DNA of 64,000 nt, from NCBI GenBank assembly GCA_000987045.1, contig LAKY01000072.1:156012-220011 (forward strand), in the 5' to 3' direction. Positions 47,561 through 57,198 of the stretch are shown piece after piece. The notes under the pieces are model-generated. The model was given only the letters and a program-made list of their open reading frames with translations, had not been told where the DNA came from and did no database searches. Numbering within the stretch: position 1 is the first letter of the stretch; each line of letters starts with the position of its first letter. Source of the DNA: Clostridiales bacterium PH28_bin88 (GTDB taxonomy: Bacteria; Bacillota; PH28-bin88). The translations under genes were made by a program, and so were the position numbers.

Positions 47561-47605
47561 ATGTCCAACCCTCCTTGGTCTTACCACTGACCACTTGCCA
47601 CTAAT

Positions 47606-48616
47606 TCAGGGCATTTCGATGACCACCCCGTGGCCGATGCAGGGTATGGATTCTCCCTGCTGGACAGTCAGGGGAGAAAGCAGGGCACCGGTTCCCACCC
47701 CCAGGATCCGCTTATACCGGCCTTCCGCCATTTCTTGCAGCAGGTGTCCACCGGTAACCACCGCCGAGCAGGCACACCCCGAACCTCCAGCATGGACGTC
47801 CTGGGAAGCGTCATAGATGAGAATGCCGCAGTCGGTATAATTGGCCGAGAGGTCGTATCCTTGCTGTTTAGCCAGCTCTACCGTAATGGCCTTACCGACG
47901 CTCGCCAGGTCACCGGTAACAATGAGATCATAGTCCGCCGGCCCTCGCCCGGTATCCTGAAAGTGACGGACAATGGTGTCGGTGGCGGCAGGGGCCATGG
48001 CCGACCCCATATCTGCAGGGTCCTTCACCCCCATGTCCATCACCTTGCCGATGGTAATATGGGTTACTCGAGGCCCAACCCCGGTTCGGGACAGGAGGAA
48101 AGCACCCGCACCGGTCACCGTCCACTGGGCGTACATGGGCCGCTGGCTTCCCTGCTCGGTGGGGAAGCGATACTGGCGCTCCGCCGTCCCATAGTGACTG
48201 GACGCTGCAGCTACTACGGTGGCGGCAAATCCCCCGTCGACAAGAATGGACCCAAGGGCCATCCCCTCATAAGCCGTCGAGCAGGCGCCGTATAGCCCCA
48301 AAAAAGGTATCCCCAGTTTGCTGGCGGCGAAATTTGCGGAAACAGTCTGGTTCAACAGGTCGCCTGCCAGCATAAAGTCCACCTGTTGCGGCGTTAGACC
48401 GCCTTTTTGCAAGGCCAGTTCGATACTCTCCTGAAGAACCTTCCGTTCAGCCTTTTCCCATGTCTTCTCGCCATAGTAGGTGTCCTCCAGCACCTTGTCA
48501 AAGGTATTTGCGAGAGGGCCTTCACCCTCTTTGGGACCGACAATGGTTGCTGAAGCGATGATGACGGGCGGATTGGCAAGTTGGTATGTCTGCTGTCCTA
48601 TTTTCTTGTTTGACAA
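47606..48616 (-). CDS. spoVAD: Stage V sporulation protein AD
   Basis: 336 aa; GPKEGEGPLANTFDKVLEDTYYGEKTWEKAERKVLQES; thiolase-like fold motifs. Confidence 0.96.
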   Translation of the reverse strand: MSNKKIGQQTYQLANPPVIIASATIVGPKEGEGPLANTFDKVLEDTYYGEKTWEKAERKVLQESIELALQKGGLTPQQVDFMLAGDLLNQTVSANFAASKLGIPFLGLYGACSTAYEGMALGSILVDGGFAATVVAAASSHYGTAERQYRFPTEQGSQRPMYAQWTVTGAGAFLLSRTGVGPRVTHITIGKVMDMGVKDPADMGSAMAPAATDTIVRHFQDTGRGPADYDLIVTGDLASVGKAITVELAKQQGYDLSANYTDCGILIYDASQDVHAGGSGCACSAVVTGGHLLQEMAEGRYKRILGVGTGALLSPLTVQQGESIPCIGHGVVIEMP

Positions 48617-48627
48617 AGTAGAACCCC

Positions 48628-49146
48628 CTAGAGCGTGAAAAATGCGATCAGGCCGATGATCACCGAAATAACAAAGCCGTAAACCAACACCGGTCCGGCA
48701 ATGGTAAACATCCTGGCGCCCACCCCGAAGATAAACCCCTCCCGCTTGAACTCCAGGGCAGGAGCGACAATGGAGTTGGCAAAACCGGTGATGGGAATGA
48801 TGGATCCGGCGCCTGCAAACCTGCCGATGTTATCGTATATACCCAACCCTGTCAGAAATGCCCCCAGAAAGACCATGATCATCACGGTAGCGGTACTGGC
48901 ATCCTTTTGCACCAAACCGCCCATCTTGAACAGGTTCAGGATCAACTGGGCAATGAGGCTGATCAAACCGCCCACCACAAAGGCACCCACAAGGTTTTTT
49001 ACGTAGGTGGGCTTGGGTTTAAAACGGTTGGCGAGTTGCTGGTACGCCTGCTGCTGGTACTGCTCGGAGCTTTGCTGGATCTGTTGCTGCAGTCGCGACT
49101 GCGGGCCCTGCTCGTTCCCGGAATTATTTATCGTCACTGCCGTCAC
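48628..49146 (-). CDS. spoVAC: Stage V sporulation protein AC
   Basis: KPKPTYVKNLVGAFVVGGLISLIAQLILNLF...GAGSIIPITGFANSIVAPALEFKREGFIFGVGARMFTIAGPVLVYG. Confidence 0.96.
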   Translation of the reverse strand: MTAVTINNSGNEQGPQSRLQQQIQQSSEQYQQQAYQQLANRFKPKPTYVKNLVGAFVVGGLISLIAQLILNLFKMGGLVQKDASTATVMIMVFLGAFLTGLGIYDNIGRFAGAGSIIPITGFANSIVAPALEFKREGFIFGVGARMFTIAGPVLVYGFVISVIIGLIAFFTL

Positions 49147-49219
49147 CTCCTGTGGCTATTTTTCTACCGGCCCAGCGGCTTTATACAACCTCCCCCCGCC
49201 GGAAGATAAAGAAAAACAA

Positions 49220-49245
49220 GAAAGGCACCCTTGGGTGCCCAGGTG
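49220..49245 (-). terminator. Terminator downstream of dodecin gene
   Basis: Minus strand CTGGGCACCCAAGGGTGCCTTTCTTGTTTTT. Confidence 0.75.
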
Positions 49246-49458
49246 TTATCCACGACGGGTGGCGTCTTCCGCATAAGCGATCTTGACATTCGCCTTGTAC
49301 TCGGAGATATGCCCTCCGCTCACATTGGCGGTTAAATTGTAGACCTCCACCCCAGTTATATTGGGAATAGTCCGGGAGGCTTCAGCAATGGCGGAATTTA
49401 CCGCATCTTTCCAACCGGTGCTGGACTCACCCACCAGTTCAACTACTTTGACGTGCAC
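49246..49458 (-). CDS. Dodecin family protein
   Basis: 70 aa; VKVVELVGESSTGWKDAVNSAIAEASRTIPNITGVEVYNLTANVSGGHISEYKANVKIAY. Confidence 0.95.
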   Translation of the reverse strand: MHVKVVELVGESSTGWKDAVNSAIAEASRTIPNITGVEVYNLTANVSGGHISEYKANVKIAYAEDATRRG

Positions 49459-49514
49459 TTTGTCCCCTCCTTAAACCATTGTTTGTTAAATACAATAGCT
49501 ATTTTCCCCCTAAA

Positions 49515-49545
49515 AAATAAAAATATGTAGGTAAGGAACCTACAC
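49515..49545 (-). terminator. Terminator downstream of sigF
   Basis: Minus strand GTGTAGGTTCCTTACCTACATATTTTTATTTTT. Confidence 0.75.
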
Positions 49546-50364
49546 TCAACCAATTTGGGGTTTTTGACTTGTTTCCCCTTCCAGGGTTAACAATTCCCGG
49601 ATCTGGCGCAAAGCCTGCCTTTCGATGCGAGAAATCTGGACCTGCGACAGCCCCACCATTTCCGCCACTTCGGTCTGGGTCTTATCTTGAAAGAAACGAA
49701 GCAGGATAACCTGCCTGTGTTTTTCGGGTAGTTTCTTGAGTACCTCTTTAAGGGCAATTTTATCGAACCAGTTGCTTTCTTCGTCCCTATCGTTGCTGAG
49801 CTGGTCCATTACGTAAATAGGGTCGCCCTCATCCTGGTAGAGGGTATCGTGAATAGAACTAGGGGCCTGGGCTGCGTCCATGGCGCTGATAATCTCATCC
49901 CGGGAGATGTGCAACGCCTCCGCTATCTCGTTAATGGTAGGTTCCCGCCCCAGCTCCTTTGTCAACTCCTCTTTGGACCGGTGGACCTTATAGGCGGTTT
50001 CCTTTAAGGAACGACTTACTTTTACCGGGCTGTCATCCCGTAAAAAACGCCTGATTTCTCCCACGATCATCGGCACTGCATAGGTGGAAAACTTAACGTT
50101 ATAGGACAAGTCGAACTTGTCGATGGCCTTCATCAACCCAATGGTGCCGATCTGAAACAGGTCCTCCAGGTCGTGGCCCCTGTTTTCAAATCGCTGGACC
50201 AGGTTGAACACCAGTTTCAGGTTACAGTTAATCAGGTATTCTCTGGCCTCTTTATTTCCGGCCTGGGCTTTGATCAGCAAGTCGGTTATTTCCTCCTCGG
50301 ATAACAGAGGAAAGCGCGGGAGGTTCATCTCCGACAATCTGGTAATCATACTTAGCCGCCTCAC
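49546..50364 (-). CDS. sigF: RNA polymerase sporulation sigma factor SigF
   Basis: FPLLSEEEITDLLIKAQAGNKEAREYLINCNLKLVFNLVQRFENRGHDLEDLFQIGTIGLMKAIDKFD; follows spoIIAA/spoIIAB. Confidence 0.97.
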   Translation of the reverse strand: MRRLSMITRLSEMNLPRFPLLSEEEITDLLIKAQAGNKEAREYLINCNLKLVFNLVQRFENRGHDLEDLFQIGTIGLMKAIDKFDLSYNVKFSTYAVPMIVGEIRRFLRDDSPVKVSRSLKETAYKVHRSKEELTKELGREPTINEIAEALHISRDEIISAMDAAQAPSSIHDTLYQDEGDPIYVMDQLSNDRDEESNWFDKIALKEVLKKLPEKHRQVILLRFFQDKTQTEVAEMVGLSQVQISRIERQALRQIRELLTLEGETSQKPQIG

Positions 50365-50795
50365 TAATTTTGATGGGCCACAGCCGGGAGTACGCCACCG
50401 ATCTTCCTGACCATGGTTACCCTGGTCCCCCTGTTCACCTCGGACTCCACCAATACCTCGTCCATGAATGACTTCATGAAAACAAAACCGAGGCCCATCC
50501 GCTCAGGGTCGGTGGAATAGGTAGGCTGAGTGGCCTGTTCGACATCAGGGATCCCCGAGCCATCGTCTTCAACCACAATCGCCAAGCTGTCATCATAGCG
50601 GGTAACCTCTACCCTGACCATTCCATCCGGGCGGTGTTGGTATCCATGGATCAGGCAATTGGAAACCGCCTCGGAGGTCGCCACCTTGATCTCCTCCAAG
50701 TCGTTAAGAGTCATGTCGTCCTGGGCCGCAAAGGACGCGACCGCTACCCTGGCTAAACCCACATTCTCAGGTAAACTGGGGAACTCCAACTTCAT
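50364..50795 (-). CDS. spoIIAB: Anti-sigma F factor (start 50795, MKLEFPSLPENVGLARV; ORF open to 50888)
   Basis: ATSEAVSNCLIHGYQ; VEDDGSGIPDVEQATQPTYSTDPERMGLGFVFMKSFMDEV. Confidence 0.96.
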   Translation of the reverse strand: MKLEFPSLPENVGLARVAVASFAAQDDMTLNDLEEIKVATSEAVSNCLIHGYQHRPDGMVRVEVTRYDDSLAIVVEDDGSGIPDVEQATQPTYSTDPERMGLGFVFMKSFMDEVLVESEVNRGTRVTMVRKIGGVLPAVAHQN

Positions 50796-50884
50796 AAAGT
50801 TCAGTACCCGCCTCTTGGATACGTCCACATCATCTTCCCCCTTTTTGAAGCGCAAATCGGGCGTCAGAAATCGGAGGCCGGAAG

Positions 50885-51220
50885 TCACAGGTCACCTAGA
50901 GCCCCGGCCTCGTCATGGTAGATACCCATTACCCTCATAATCCCGGAGAGTTCAAGGATCCTCCTGACCTGGGGTTGGGCGCGAGTGATGGCCATCCGGC
51001 CCCCCTGTTGGCTCAATCGCTTATACCGGCCCAGGATTACGCCCAACCCGGAACTGTCAATAAAAGACACCCCGCCCATATCCAGTAGCAAATTCTTGGG
51101 CTGGTTCTGTTCTAGCCGGGTGTCTATTTCAGCCCTGAACCTCTCCGCTACGCTCAGATCAAGTTCACCATGAACCCGGACAATCAAGGTACCCTGGATT
51201 AAGTTAAAGTCAAGATGCAT
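50885..51220 (-). CDS. spoIIAA: Anti-sigma F factor antagonist
   Basis: STAS domain; LLLDMGGVSFIDSSGLGVILGRYKRL. Confidence 0.96.
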   Translation of the reverse strand: MHLDFNLIQGTLIVRVHGELDLSVAERFRAEIDTRLEQNQPKNLLLDMGGVSFIDSSGLGVILGRYKRLSQQGGRMAITRAQPQVRRILELSGIMRVMGIYHDEAGALGDL

Positions 51221-51317
51221 ATCCTACTCGTCGCCTCCCCTGTTATATCTAACACCATATTCTACAATTACCTGTTAATTCCTTCTAATATTTGGCAAAT
51301 ATCCTGTTTGTCAAAAC

Positions 51318-51347
51318 AAAAATACCGGTCGAAACCGGTATTGATGG
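51318..51347 (-). terminator. Terminator downstream of dacF
   Basis: Minus strand AATACCGGTTTCGACCGGTATTTTTGTTTTG. Confidence 0.85.
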
Positions 51348-51381
51348 GCTTTTTAAAGGTTGCTATCCCTCGAGTGATTAC

Positions 51382-52530
51382 CTACGGGACCACAACCCGG
51401 TGCCATACCTTACCCACTTCCCTCAGGAGAGAGCCACGGCCCACCGTCTCAGCAGCCAAGAGGTCCACCCGGGACAGTTCCTGGTTATCCCGCAGCACCA
51501 CCACTTCACCAACCCTCTGCCCCTGAGCAACAGGGGCTGTGACCATCGGCGGGAGTTCAATCCTGGTGACCAGCCCTTCCCCCTTACCCTTCGGAACCAT
51601 GGCGCCCACTTTTCGGGCGGGCACCACAGGTAATGAATCCCGGTCGCCCTTGGCCACGGGAATGTGCTGGACTATGTCGGTAGGAGCGAAGAACTGCTTG
51701 AAGCCGAACCTTGCAAAGCCGTAGTTGTACAGCTTCATGGACTCGCTAAAGTGCCCTTTCGCGTAATCCACACCCATCACAACTCCGATCAGGCGCAACC
51801 CTTCCCTTTCCACCGTGGAGGCCAGGCTGCGTCCGCCCTCGCTGGTAGTACCGGTCTTCAACCCGTCTGTCCCCGGGTACCACCACAGCAACTTATTCGT
51901 ATTCCACAACACCAATTTGGGTTCTTCCCGGAAGGTGTATTCCTTGATGGCGGTGAGTTCCAGCATCTTGGGGTAGCGCAGGGCATAGCGGGAAATCAGG
52001 GCCATATCCCGCGCTGAGGTATAGTGCTCATCGTTGTGCAACCCGTGCGGGTTGGTGAAGTGGGTGTTGGTAGCTCCCAGTTTTTTGGCCTTCTGGTTCA
52101 TCATTTCAACAAAGGCCTCTTCCGACCCGGCAATATGTTCAGCCACTGCCACACTGGCGTCATTGGCAGAGCCCACCGCGACAGCGATCAGCATCTGTTC
52201 CAGGGGAAACTTCTCTCCCGGTTCCAGCCATACCTGGGAACCCCCGAAACTGCATGCGTACTCACTGGCGATGACAGTATCATCCAGGCAAGCCCGCCCT
52301 TCCTCCACCGCCTCCAGGGCCAGGAGCAGGGTCATCACCTTGGTGACACTGGCCGGGTACCACCGGGCATCAGCGTCCTGCTCATAAAGGATCTGGCCGG
52401 AGTCGGCATCCATCAATATTACCCCTTTAGCCTTGAGGTTCAACTCCTGGGCCCAGGCTACCGGGAAGGGGTAGATCACCGTCAACATCAGTAAACACAG
52501 GGTTAAGGATAAACTTTTTCGCCATACCAT
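51382..52530 (-). CDS. dacF: D-alanyl-D-alanine carboxypeptidase
   Basis: 382 aa; YPASVTKVMTLLLALEAVEEG (SxxK); SANDASVAVAE; TDGLKTGTTSEGGRSLAST; next to spoIIA. Confidence 0.94.
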   Translation of the reverse strand: MVWRKSLSLTLCLLMLTVIYPFPVAWAQELNLKAKGVILMDADSGQILYEQDADARWYPASVTKVMTLLLALEAVEEGRACLDDTVIASEYACSFGGSQVWLEPGEKFPLEQMLIAVAVGSANDASVAVAEHIAGSEEAFVEMMNQKAKKLGATNTHFTNPHGLHNDEHYTSARDMALISRYALRYPKMLELTAIKEYTFREEPKLVLWNTNKLLWWYPGTDGLKTGTTSEGGRSLASTVEREGLRLIGVVMGVDYAKGHFSESMKLYNYGFARFGFKQFFAPTDIVQHIPVAKGDRDSLPVVPARKVGAMVPKGKGEGLVTRIELPPMVTAPVAQGQRVGEVVVLRDNQELSRVDLLAAETVGRGSLLREVGKVWHRVVVP

Positions 52531-52680
52531 CCACTCTTTTCCCCCTTTATCACCGCTGATCTCCCAAACGGTGTAATAAACTTCGTCAAGCCTTTTCGAC
52601 GACCGGTTTTAGTATATCCTTTTCTTCACTGCTCATGCGAAGCGGCTTGGGGAAAAGATTTAAGCAAGGGGAAAAGGCAA

Positions 52681-54006
52681 TTAAAACCTCCGCACCCCTT
52701 CTGCGGTCACCACCCCGTACACCAGTGGCGGCGGTGACGGCCGTTCTGCGCCGACGCGGTAGGCAGACCGGATCCGTTGTTCCGCCTCGGCCAGCTTTTC
52801 TTGCCGGTTGGCGTGAAGGGTTACCAACGTCTCTCCTGGCTGTACCCGGTCACCTACCTTCTTGCCCACAACCACACCTGCGCTCATGTCAATGTGATCT
52901 TCTTTGGTCTCTCTACCCGCACCTAACATCATAGCGGCCAAGCCTACTTCCTGGGCATCGATTGACCGGACAAACCCATCCTGTTCGGCTTTAACCTCCC
53001 GGGTAAAGCTGGCCCTGGGGAGCAATTCCGGTCTGTCAACTACCGCCGGGTCCCCCGATTGGCTTACGATCATTTCCTTAAACTTGGCCACTGCCAAACC
53101 CTCTGCTATTACTTGTTGCAACCGTTCCGTACCTGACTGTACGTCGGCAACCACCCCCGCCAGCTGCAACATATGGGCTCCCAATAACAGGCATAATTCG
53201 TGCAAGTCGGCCGGCCCTTCCCCCTTGAGAGTATCGATGGCTTCCCGCACCTCCAAAGCGTTACCAACCGCGTACCCCAGGGGCTGATCCATTTGGGTAA
53301 CCACCGCTACCGTCCGCCGGCCTACCATGGTGCCGATGTCCACCATCGCCCGGGCCAGTTCGAAAGCCGCTTCCGGGGTTTTCATGAAGGCTCCACTCCC
53401 CACCTTCACGTCCAGGACAATGGCGTCTGCTCCAGCCGCAATCTTTTTACTCATCACACTGCTGGCAATCAGGGGCACACTTTCGATTGTGGCTGTAACG
53501 TCCCGAAGGGCATAAAGTTTCTTGTCAGCGGGGACCATGTTCCCCGTTTGGCCCACCACTGCCGCCCCTACCCTGTTAACCGCCTCCACAAACTCCATGG
53601 GCTCAAGGGAAACCTTAAAGCCCGGGATAGACTCAAGTTTATCGACGGTCCCCCCGGTATGCCCCAGTCCCCGGCCGGACATCTTCGCTACGGGAGCCCC
53701 GGCCGCCGCCACCAGCGGAACCAGCACCAGAGTGGTGGTATCTCCCACCCCGCCGGTGCTGTGTTTATCCACCTTGATCCCACGGATTCCGCCAAGGTCC
53801 ACCCGATCGCCTGAATATACCATGGCCATGGTCAGGTCCGCAGTCTCCCTGGCTTCAAGGCCCCGGAAATAGATAGCCATGGCCAGAGCCGCCGCCTGGT
53901 AGTCGGGAATACCGCCGGCTGTATACCCCCGGACAAAGAACTCGATTTCCTCCCTGGACAGGATACCCCCGTTGCGTTTTTTCCAGATGATGTCGTAAGC
54001 CCGCAT
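52681..54006 (-). CDS. pdp: Pyrimidine-nucleoside phosphorylase
   Basis: 441 aa; KHSTGGVGDTTTLVLVPLVAAAGAPVAKMSGRGLGHTGGTVDKLESIPGF. Confidence 0.96.
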   Translation of the reverse strand: MRAYDIIWKKRNGGILSREEIEFFVRGYTAGGIPDYQAAALAMAIYFRGLEARETADLTMAMVYSGDRVDLGGIRGIKVDKHSTGGVGDTTTLVLVPLVAAAGAPVAKMSGRGLGHTGGTVDKLESIPGFKVSLEPMEFVEAVNRVGAAVVGQTGNMVPADKKLYALRDVTATIESVPLIASSVMSKKIAAGADAIVLDVKVGSGAFMKTPEAAFELARAMVDIGTMVGRRTVAVVTQMDQPLGYAVGNALEVREAIDTLKGEGPADLHELCLLLGAHMLQLAGVVADVQSGTERLQQVIAEGLAVAKFKEMIVSQSGDPAVVDRPELLPRASFTREVKAEQDGFVRSIDAQEVGLAAMMLGAGRETKEDHIDMSAGVVVGKKVGDRVQPGETLVTLHANRQEKLAEAEQRIRSAYRVGAERPSPPPLVYGVVTAEGVRRF

Positions 54007-54027
54007 ACACTCACCCCTTGTCAGTGA

Positions 54028-54849
54028 CTAGTCCAGGGCAGCCAGAATGCCTTTGACCAGTTCCGAGAATTTCGTTCTCACTTGTTCCGCCACCGCCATT
54101 ACCTCGTCGTGGCTGAGATTTTGGTGCAGGATACCCGCTGCCATGTTGGTAATACAGGAGATACCAAGCACTTGAATACCACAGTGGTTAGCCACGATTA
54201 CCTCCGGAACAGTGGACATGCCAACGGCATCCGCTCCCACCGCCCGCAAGTACCGGATCTCCGCCGGGGTTTCATAGCTGGGCCCCATCAACCCCGCGTA
54301 GACCCCTTCCTGCAAACGAATACCGCTGGAGGCCGCGACCGCATGGGCTTTATCTCGCAGGTCCCGTGCGTAGGCTCGTGACATATCGGGGAACCGGGGA
54401 CCGAAGGTTTCATCGTTAGGCCCTCGAAGAGGATTATCTCCCATCAGGTTGATGTGGTCACCGATCAACATCAAGTCTCCCGGCCGGAAAAAGGGATTGA
54501 TTCCCCCGGCAGCGTTGGTTATCACCAGGGTCTTCACCCCCATCTCCCGCATCACCCGTACCGGGTAGGTTACGTCTGCCATGCTGTAGCCCTCATAGAA
54601 GTGGAAACGGCCTTGCATAGCCGCTACCTTCTTCCCGGCCAAGTTCCCCATCACCAGCTTGCCGGCATGACCTTCCACAGTTGAGACAGGGAAATGGGGA
54701 ATTTTCCGGTACGGAATGGCTAATGCTTCCCTAACTTCTTCTGCCAGCGCACCAAGGCCCGACCCAAGGATCAGCCCTACCTCCGGTCGCCAGTTTACTG
54801 TTCCCGTCAAGAAAGTCATGGTTTCGTTAATTTTAGACTTCAGATCCAC
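54028..54849 (-). CDS. punA: Purine-nucleoside phosphorylase
   Basis: [79 protein letters not shown]. Confidence 0.96.
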   Translation of the reverse strand: MDLKSKINETMTFLTGTVNWRPEVGLILGSGLGALAEEVREALAIPYRKIPHFPVSTVEGHAGKLVMGNLAGKKVAAMQGRFHFYEGYSMADVTYPVRVMREMGVKTLVITNAAGGINPFFRPGDLMLIGDHINLMGDNPLRGPNDETFGPRFPDMSRAYARDLRDKAHAVAASSGIRLQEGVYAGLMGPSYETPAEIRYLRAVGADAVGMSTVPEVIVANHCGIQVLGISCITNMAAGILHQNLSHDEVMAVAEQVRTKFSELVKGILAALD

Positions 54850-56041
54850 AGCGTTCCTCCTCTTTCGATGTCTTTCGAATCATGGGCCAAAAAGTGGTTC
54901 CCGCCGGCGGCGGGATCACTCCCAGGATATCAGCCACCGTAGCCCCCAGGTCCGCAAAGGTCTCCCGGATACCAAGGTCAACATGGGGTAGCACGTAATC
55001 TCCACATACCATTACCGGAACATATTCCCTGGAGTGGTCGGTACTTTTAGTAGTAGGATCGCAGCCGTGGTCGGCTGTGATAATAAGGATGTCTTCCGGG
55101 CGCAAGGCGGCAAGGAGTTCCGGCAACCGGCGGTCAAATTCCTCCAGCGCCCTGGCATACCCCTCTACATCGTTGCGGTGGCCGTACTTGGAATCATAGT
55201 CCACCAGATTGGCAAACAACAGCCCTTGGAAAGGTTCCCGCAATACCGCCAGGGTCTTGTCCACTCCATCCATGTTATTTAGAGTGGTCAGGCTGCGGGT
55301 GATACCCTCTCCGGCAAAGATGTCCTTGATCTTCCCCACCGCCACTACTTGCTGCCCGGCTGTCTTAACGGCATCCAACACAGTGGGACTGATCGGCTTC
55401 AGCGAGTAATCATGGCGCCGCGGCGTTCGCTCCCAGGCGCCAGGCTTCCCTAAAAACGGCCGGGCAATGACCCTTCCTACCGCGTGTTCCCCCACCAGCA
55501 TTTCTCTGGCAATTTCGCACATGCGGTACAATTCGTCCACCGGGATTACCTCTTCATGTGCGGCGATCTGGAACACGCTATCCGCTGAGGTATACACGAT
55601 CGGGTGACCTGTGCGCACGTGTTCCTCCCCTAGTTCTTCAATGATCTGGGTTCCCGAAGCTACTACATTTCCCAGGACAGGTCTGCCGATGGCCTGCTCG
55701 AACCCGACGATTAAGCCGGCGGGAAAGCCTTCCGGGTAAACAGGGAATGGTCTCTCCAGAATAAGGCCGGCTATTTCCCAGTGGCCGGTGGTAGTGTCTT
55801 TCCCCGGCGATTGTTCCGCCATCCGGCCGTAGGCTCCCCGGGCCTGCTCCACCGGAGGTACCCCCTGGATAGAAAGGATGTTGCCCAGTCCCAAGTCTGC
55901 CATGTTGGGCAGGTTAATCCCCCCTACCGCAGCAGCGGTATGGGCCAAGGTATTGCTGCCCTGGTCGCCATACGCGTGGGCGTCGGGGAGTTCCCCGACG
56001 CCCACGCTGTCCAATACGATGAGGATTACTCTCCTAATCAT
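54833..56041 (-). CDS. deoB: Phosphopentomutase
   Basis: [69 protein letters not shown]. Confidence 0.96.
   Translation of the reverse strand: MIRRVILIVLDSVGVGELPDAHAYGDQGSNTLAHTAAAVGGINLPNMADLGLGNILSIQGVPPVEQARGAYGRMAEQSPGKDTTTGHWEIAGLILERPFPVYPEGFPAGLIVGFEQAIGRPVLGNVVASGTQIIEELGEEHVRTGHPIVYTSADSVFQIAAHEEVIPVDELYRMCEIAREMLVGEHAVGRVIARPFLGKPGAWERTPRRHDYSLKPISPTVLDAVKTAGQQVVAVGKIKDIFAGEGITRSLTTLNNMDGVDKTLAVLREPFQGLLFANLVDYDSKYGHRNDVEGYARALEEFDRRLPELLAALRPEDILIITADHGCDPTTKSTDHSREYVPVMVCGDYVLPHVDLGIRETFADLGATVADILGVIPPPAGTTFWPMIRKTSKEEERCGSEV
55976..56005. repeat. Perfect 14-bp GC-rich inverted repeat within the deoB 5' coding region
   Basis: GTGGGCGTCGGGGA-GT-TCCCCGACGCCCAC. Confidence 0.95.
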
Positions 56042-56091
56042 TCCTTACACCTCTTCTTAGCTGATGCTGAGCGACAGGTGTTATACAAGTG

Positions 56092-57000
56092 CTACGCTCT
56101 AGGATGAGTGCGATCATAAACTTCCTTGAGTTTTTTATTTGTCAGGTGGGTGTAAATCTGAGTAGTGGCGATATCCGCATGGCCCAACATTTCCTGCACC
56201 GACCGCAGATCTGCTCCGTTTTCCAGCAGGTGGGTGGCAAAGGAGTGGCGCAAAGTGTGGGGAGTGATCTCCTTCTTGATCCGTGCCTGCCGGGCATACT
56301 TTTTAATTATCTTCCAACAACCCTGCCGGGTCAACCTGCCTCCGTGCTGGTTAAGAAAAATGCCCCGCTCCCCGGGTATCTTCATTAGTTTCCCTCTGGC
56401 CAATTCCAGATATGCGCTCAAAAAGTGGGTGGCTACCGAACCCATTGGCACGATTCGCTCCTTAGAACCCTTTCCCAGGCAGCGGACATATCCCATCTCC
56501 AACGAAAGGTTTTCCATGTCAAGAGAAATCAATTCTGACACCCTCAGGCCGGTAGCGTACAAGAGCTCCAGCATGGCTTTATCTCTAAGGCCTGCGGGCC
56601 GGGAAGTATTGGGCTGCTTCAGGAGGAGTTCTATCTCTTCCGATGACAGCACCCGCGGCAGCTTTTTACTAAGCCTGGGGGACTCCAGATCAACAGTGGG
56701 ATCCTGCGGGATGACCCTCTCTTGGACCAGAAAATGGTAGAAGGACTTCAGGGCGGCCAAGTGTCTGGACATTGTGGCCGGGGCACGCCCCTCCTTTTGC
56801 AGGTAAAGCAGGTACGCCAGAATTTCCCCTTTAGACGCCTCCAGCCATGTTGACACCTGCATCTGATGCAAAAAGGCCAGGAATTGTTGGAGATCACCAT
56901 AGTATGAGGCCAAGGTATTATCAGCCAGCCCCCGCTCTACCGCCAGGTAGTGTATGAATTCGTCCACCCACGTCCGCACAAACCTATCCCCCCATCCCAA
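56092..57000 (-). CDS. xerD: Site-specific tyrosine recombinase XerD
   Basis: LLYATGLRVSELISLDMENL; HTLRHSFATHLLENGADLRSVQEMLGHADIATTQIYTHL. Confidence 0.95.
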   Translation of the reverse strand: MGWGDRFVRTWVDEFIHYLAVERGLADNTLASYYGDLQQFLAFLHQMQVSTWLEASKGEILAYLLYLQKEGRAPATMSRHLAALKSFYHFLVQERVIPQDPTVDLESPRLSKKLPRVLSSEEIELLLKQPNTSRPAGLRDKAMLELLYATGLRVSELISLDMENLSLEMGYVRCLGKGSKERIVPMGSVATHFLSAYLELARGKLMKIPGERGIFLNQHGGRLTRQGCWKIIKKYARQARIKKEITPHTLRHSFATHLLENGADLRSVQEMLGHADIATTQIYTHLTNKKLKEVYDRTHPRA

Positions 57001-57198
57001 ATCGTGTCCACCGGGAAATATCTTCCACGCCTTCTGGCAGATTCCTTTAATCCAGCAGGATTTTTCTTAAAATCTTGTTCAGTAAAGACCATTGGCAGGC
57101 AGCCTGTGCAATTTATACGAAAGTAACAATTCCCCCAGTACCCACATAAGCTGACATTAGCGGAAATTACCGAGATAAATACTAGGAGTAAAAAGAAA

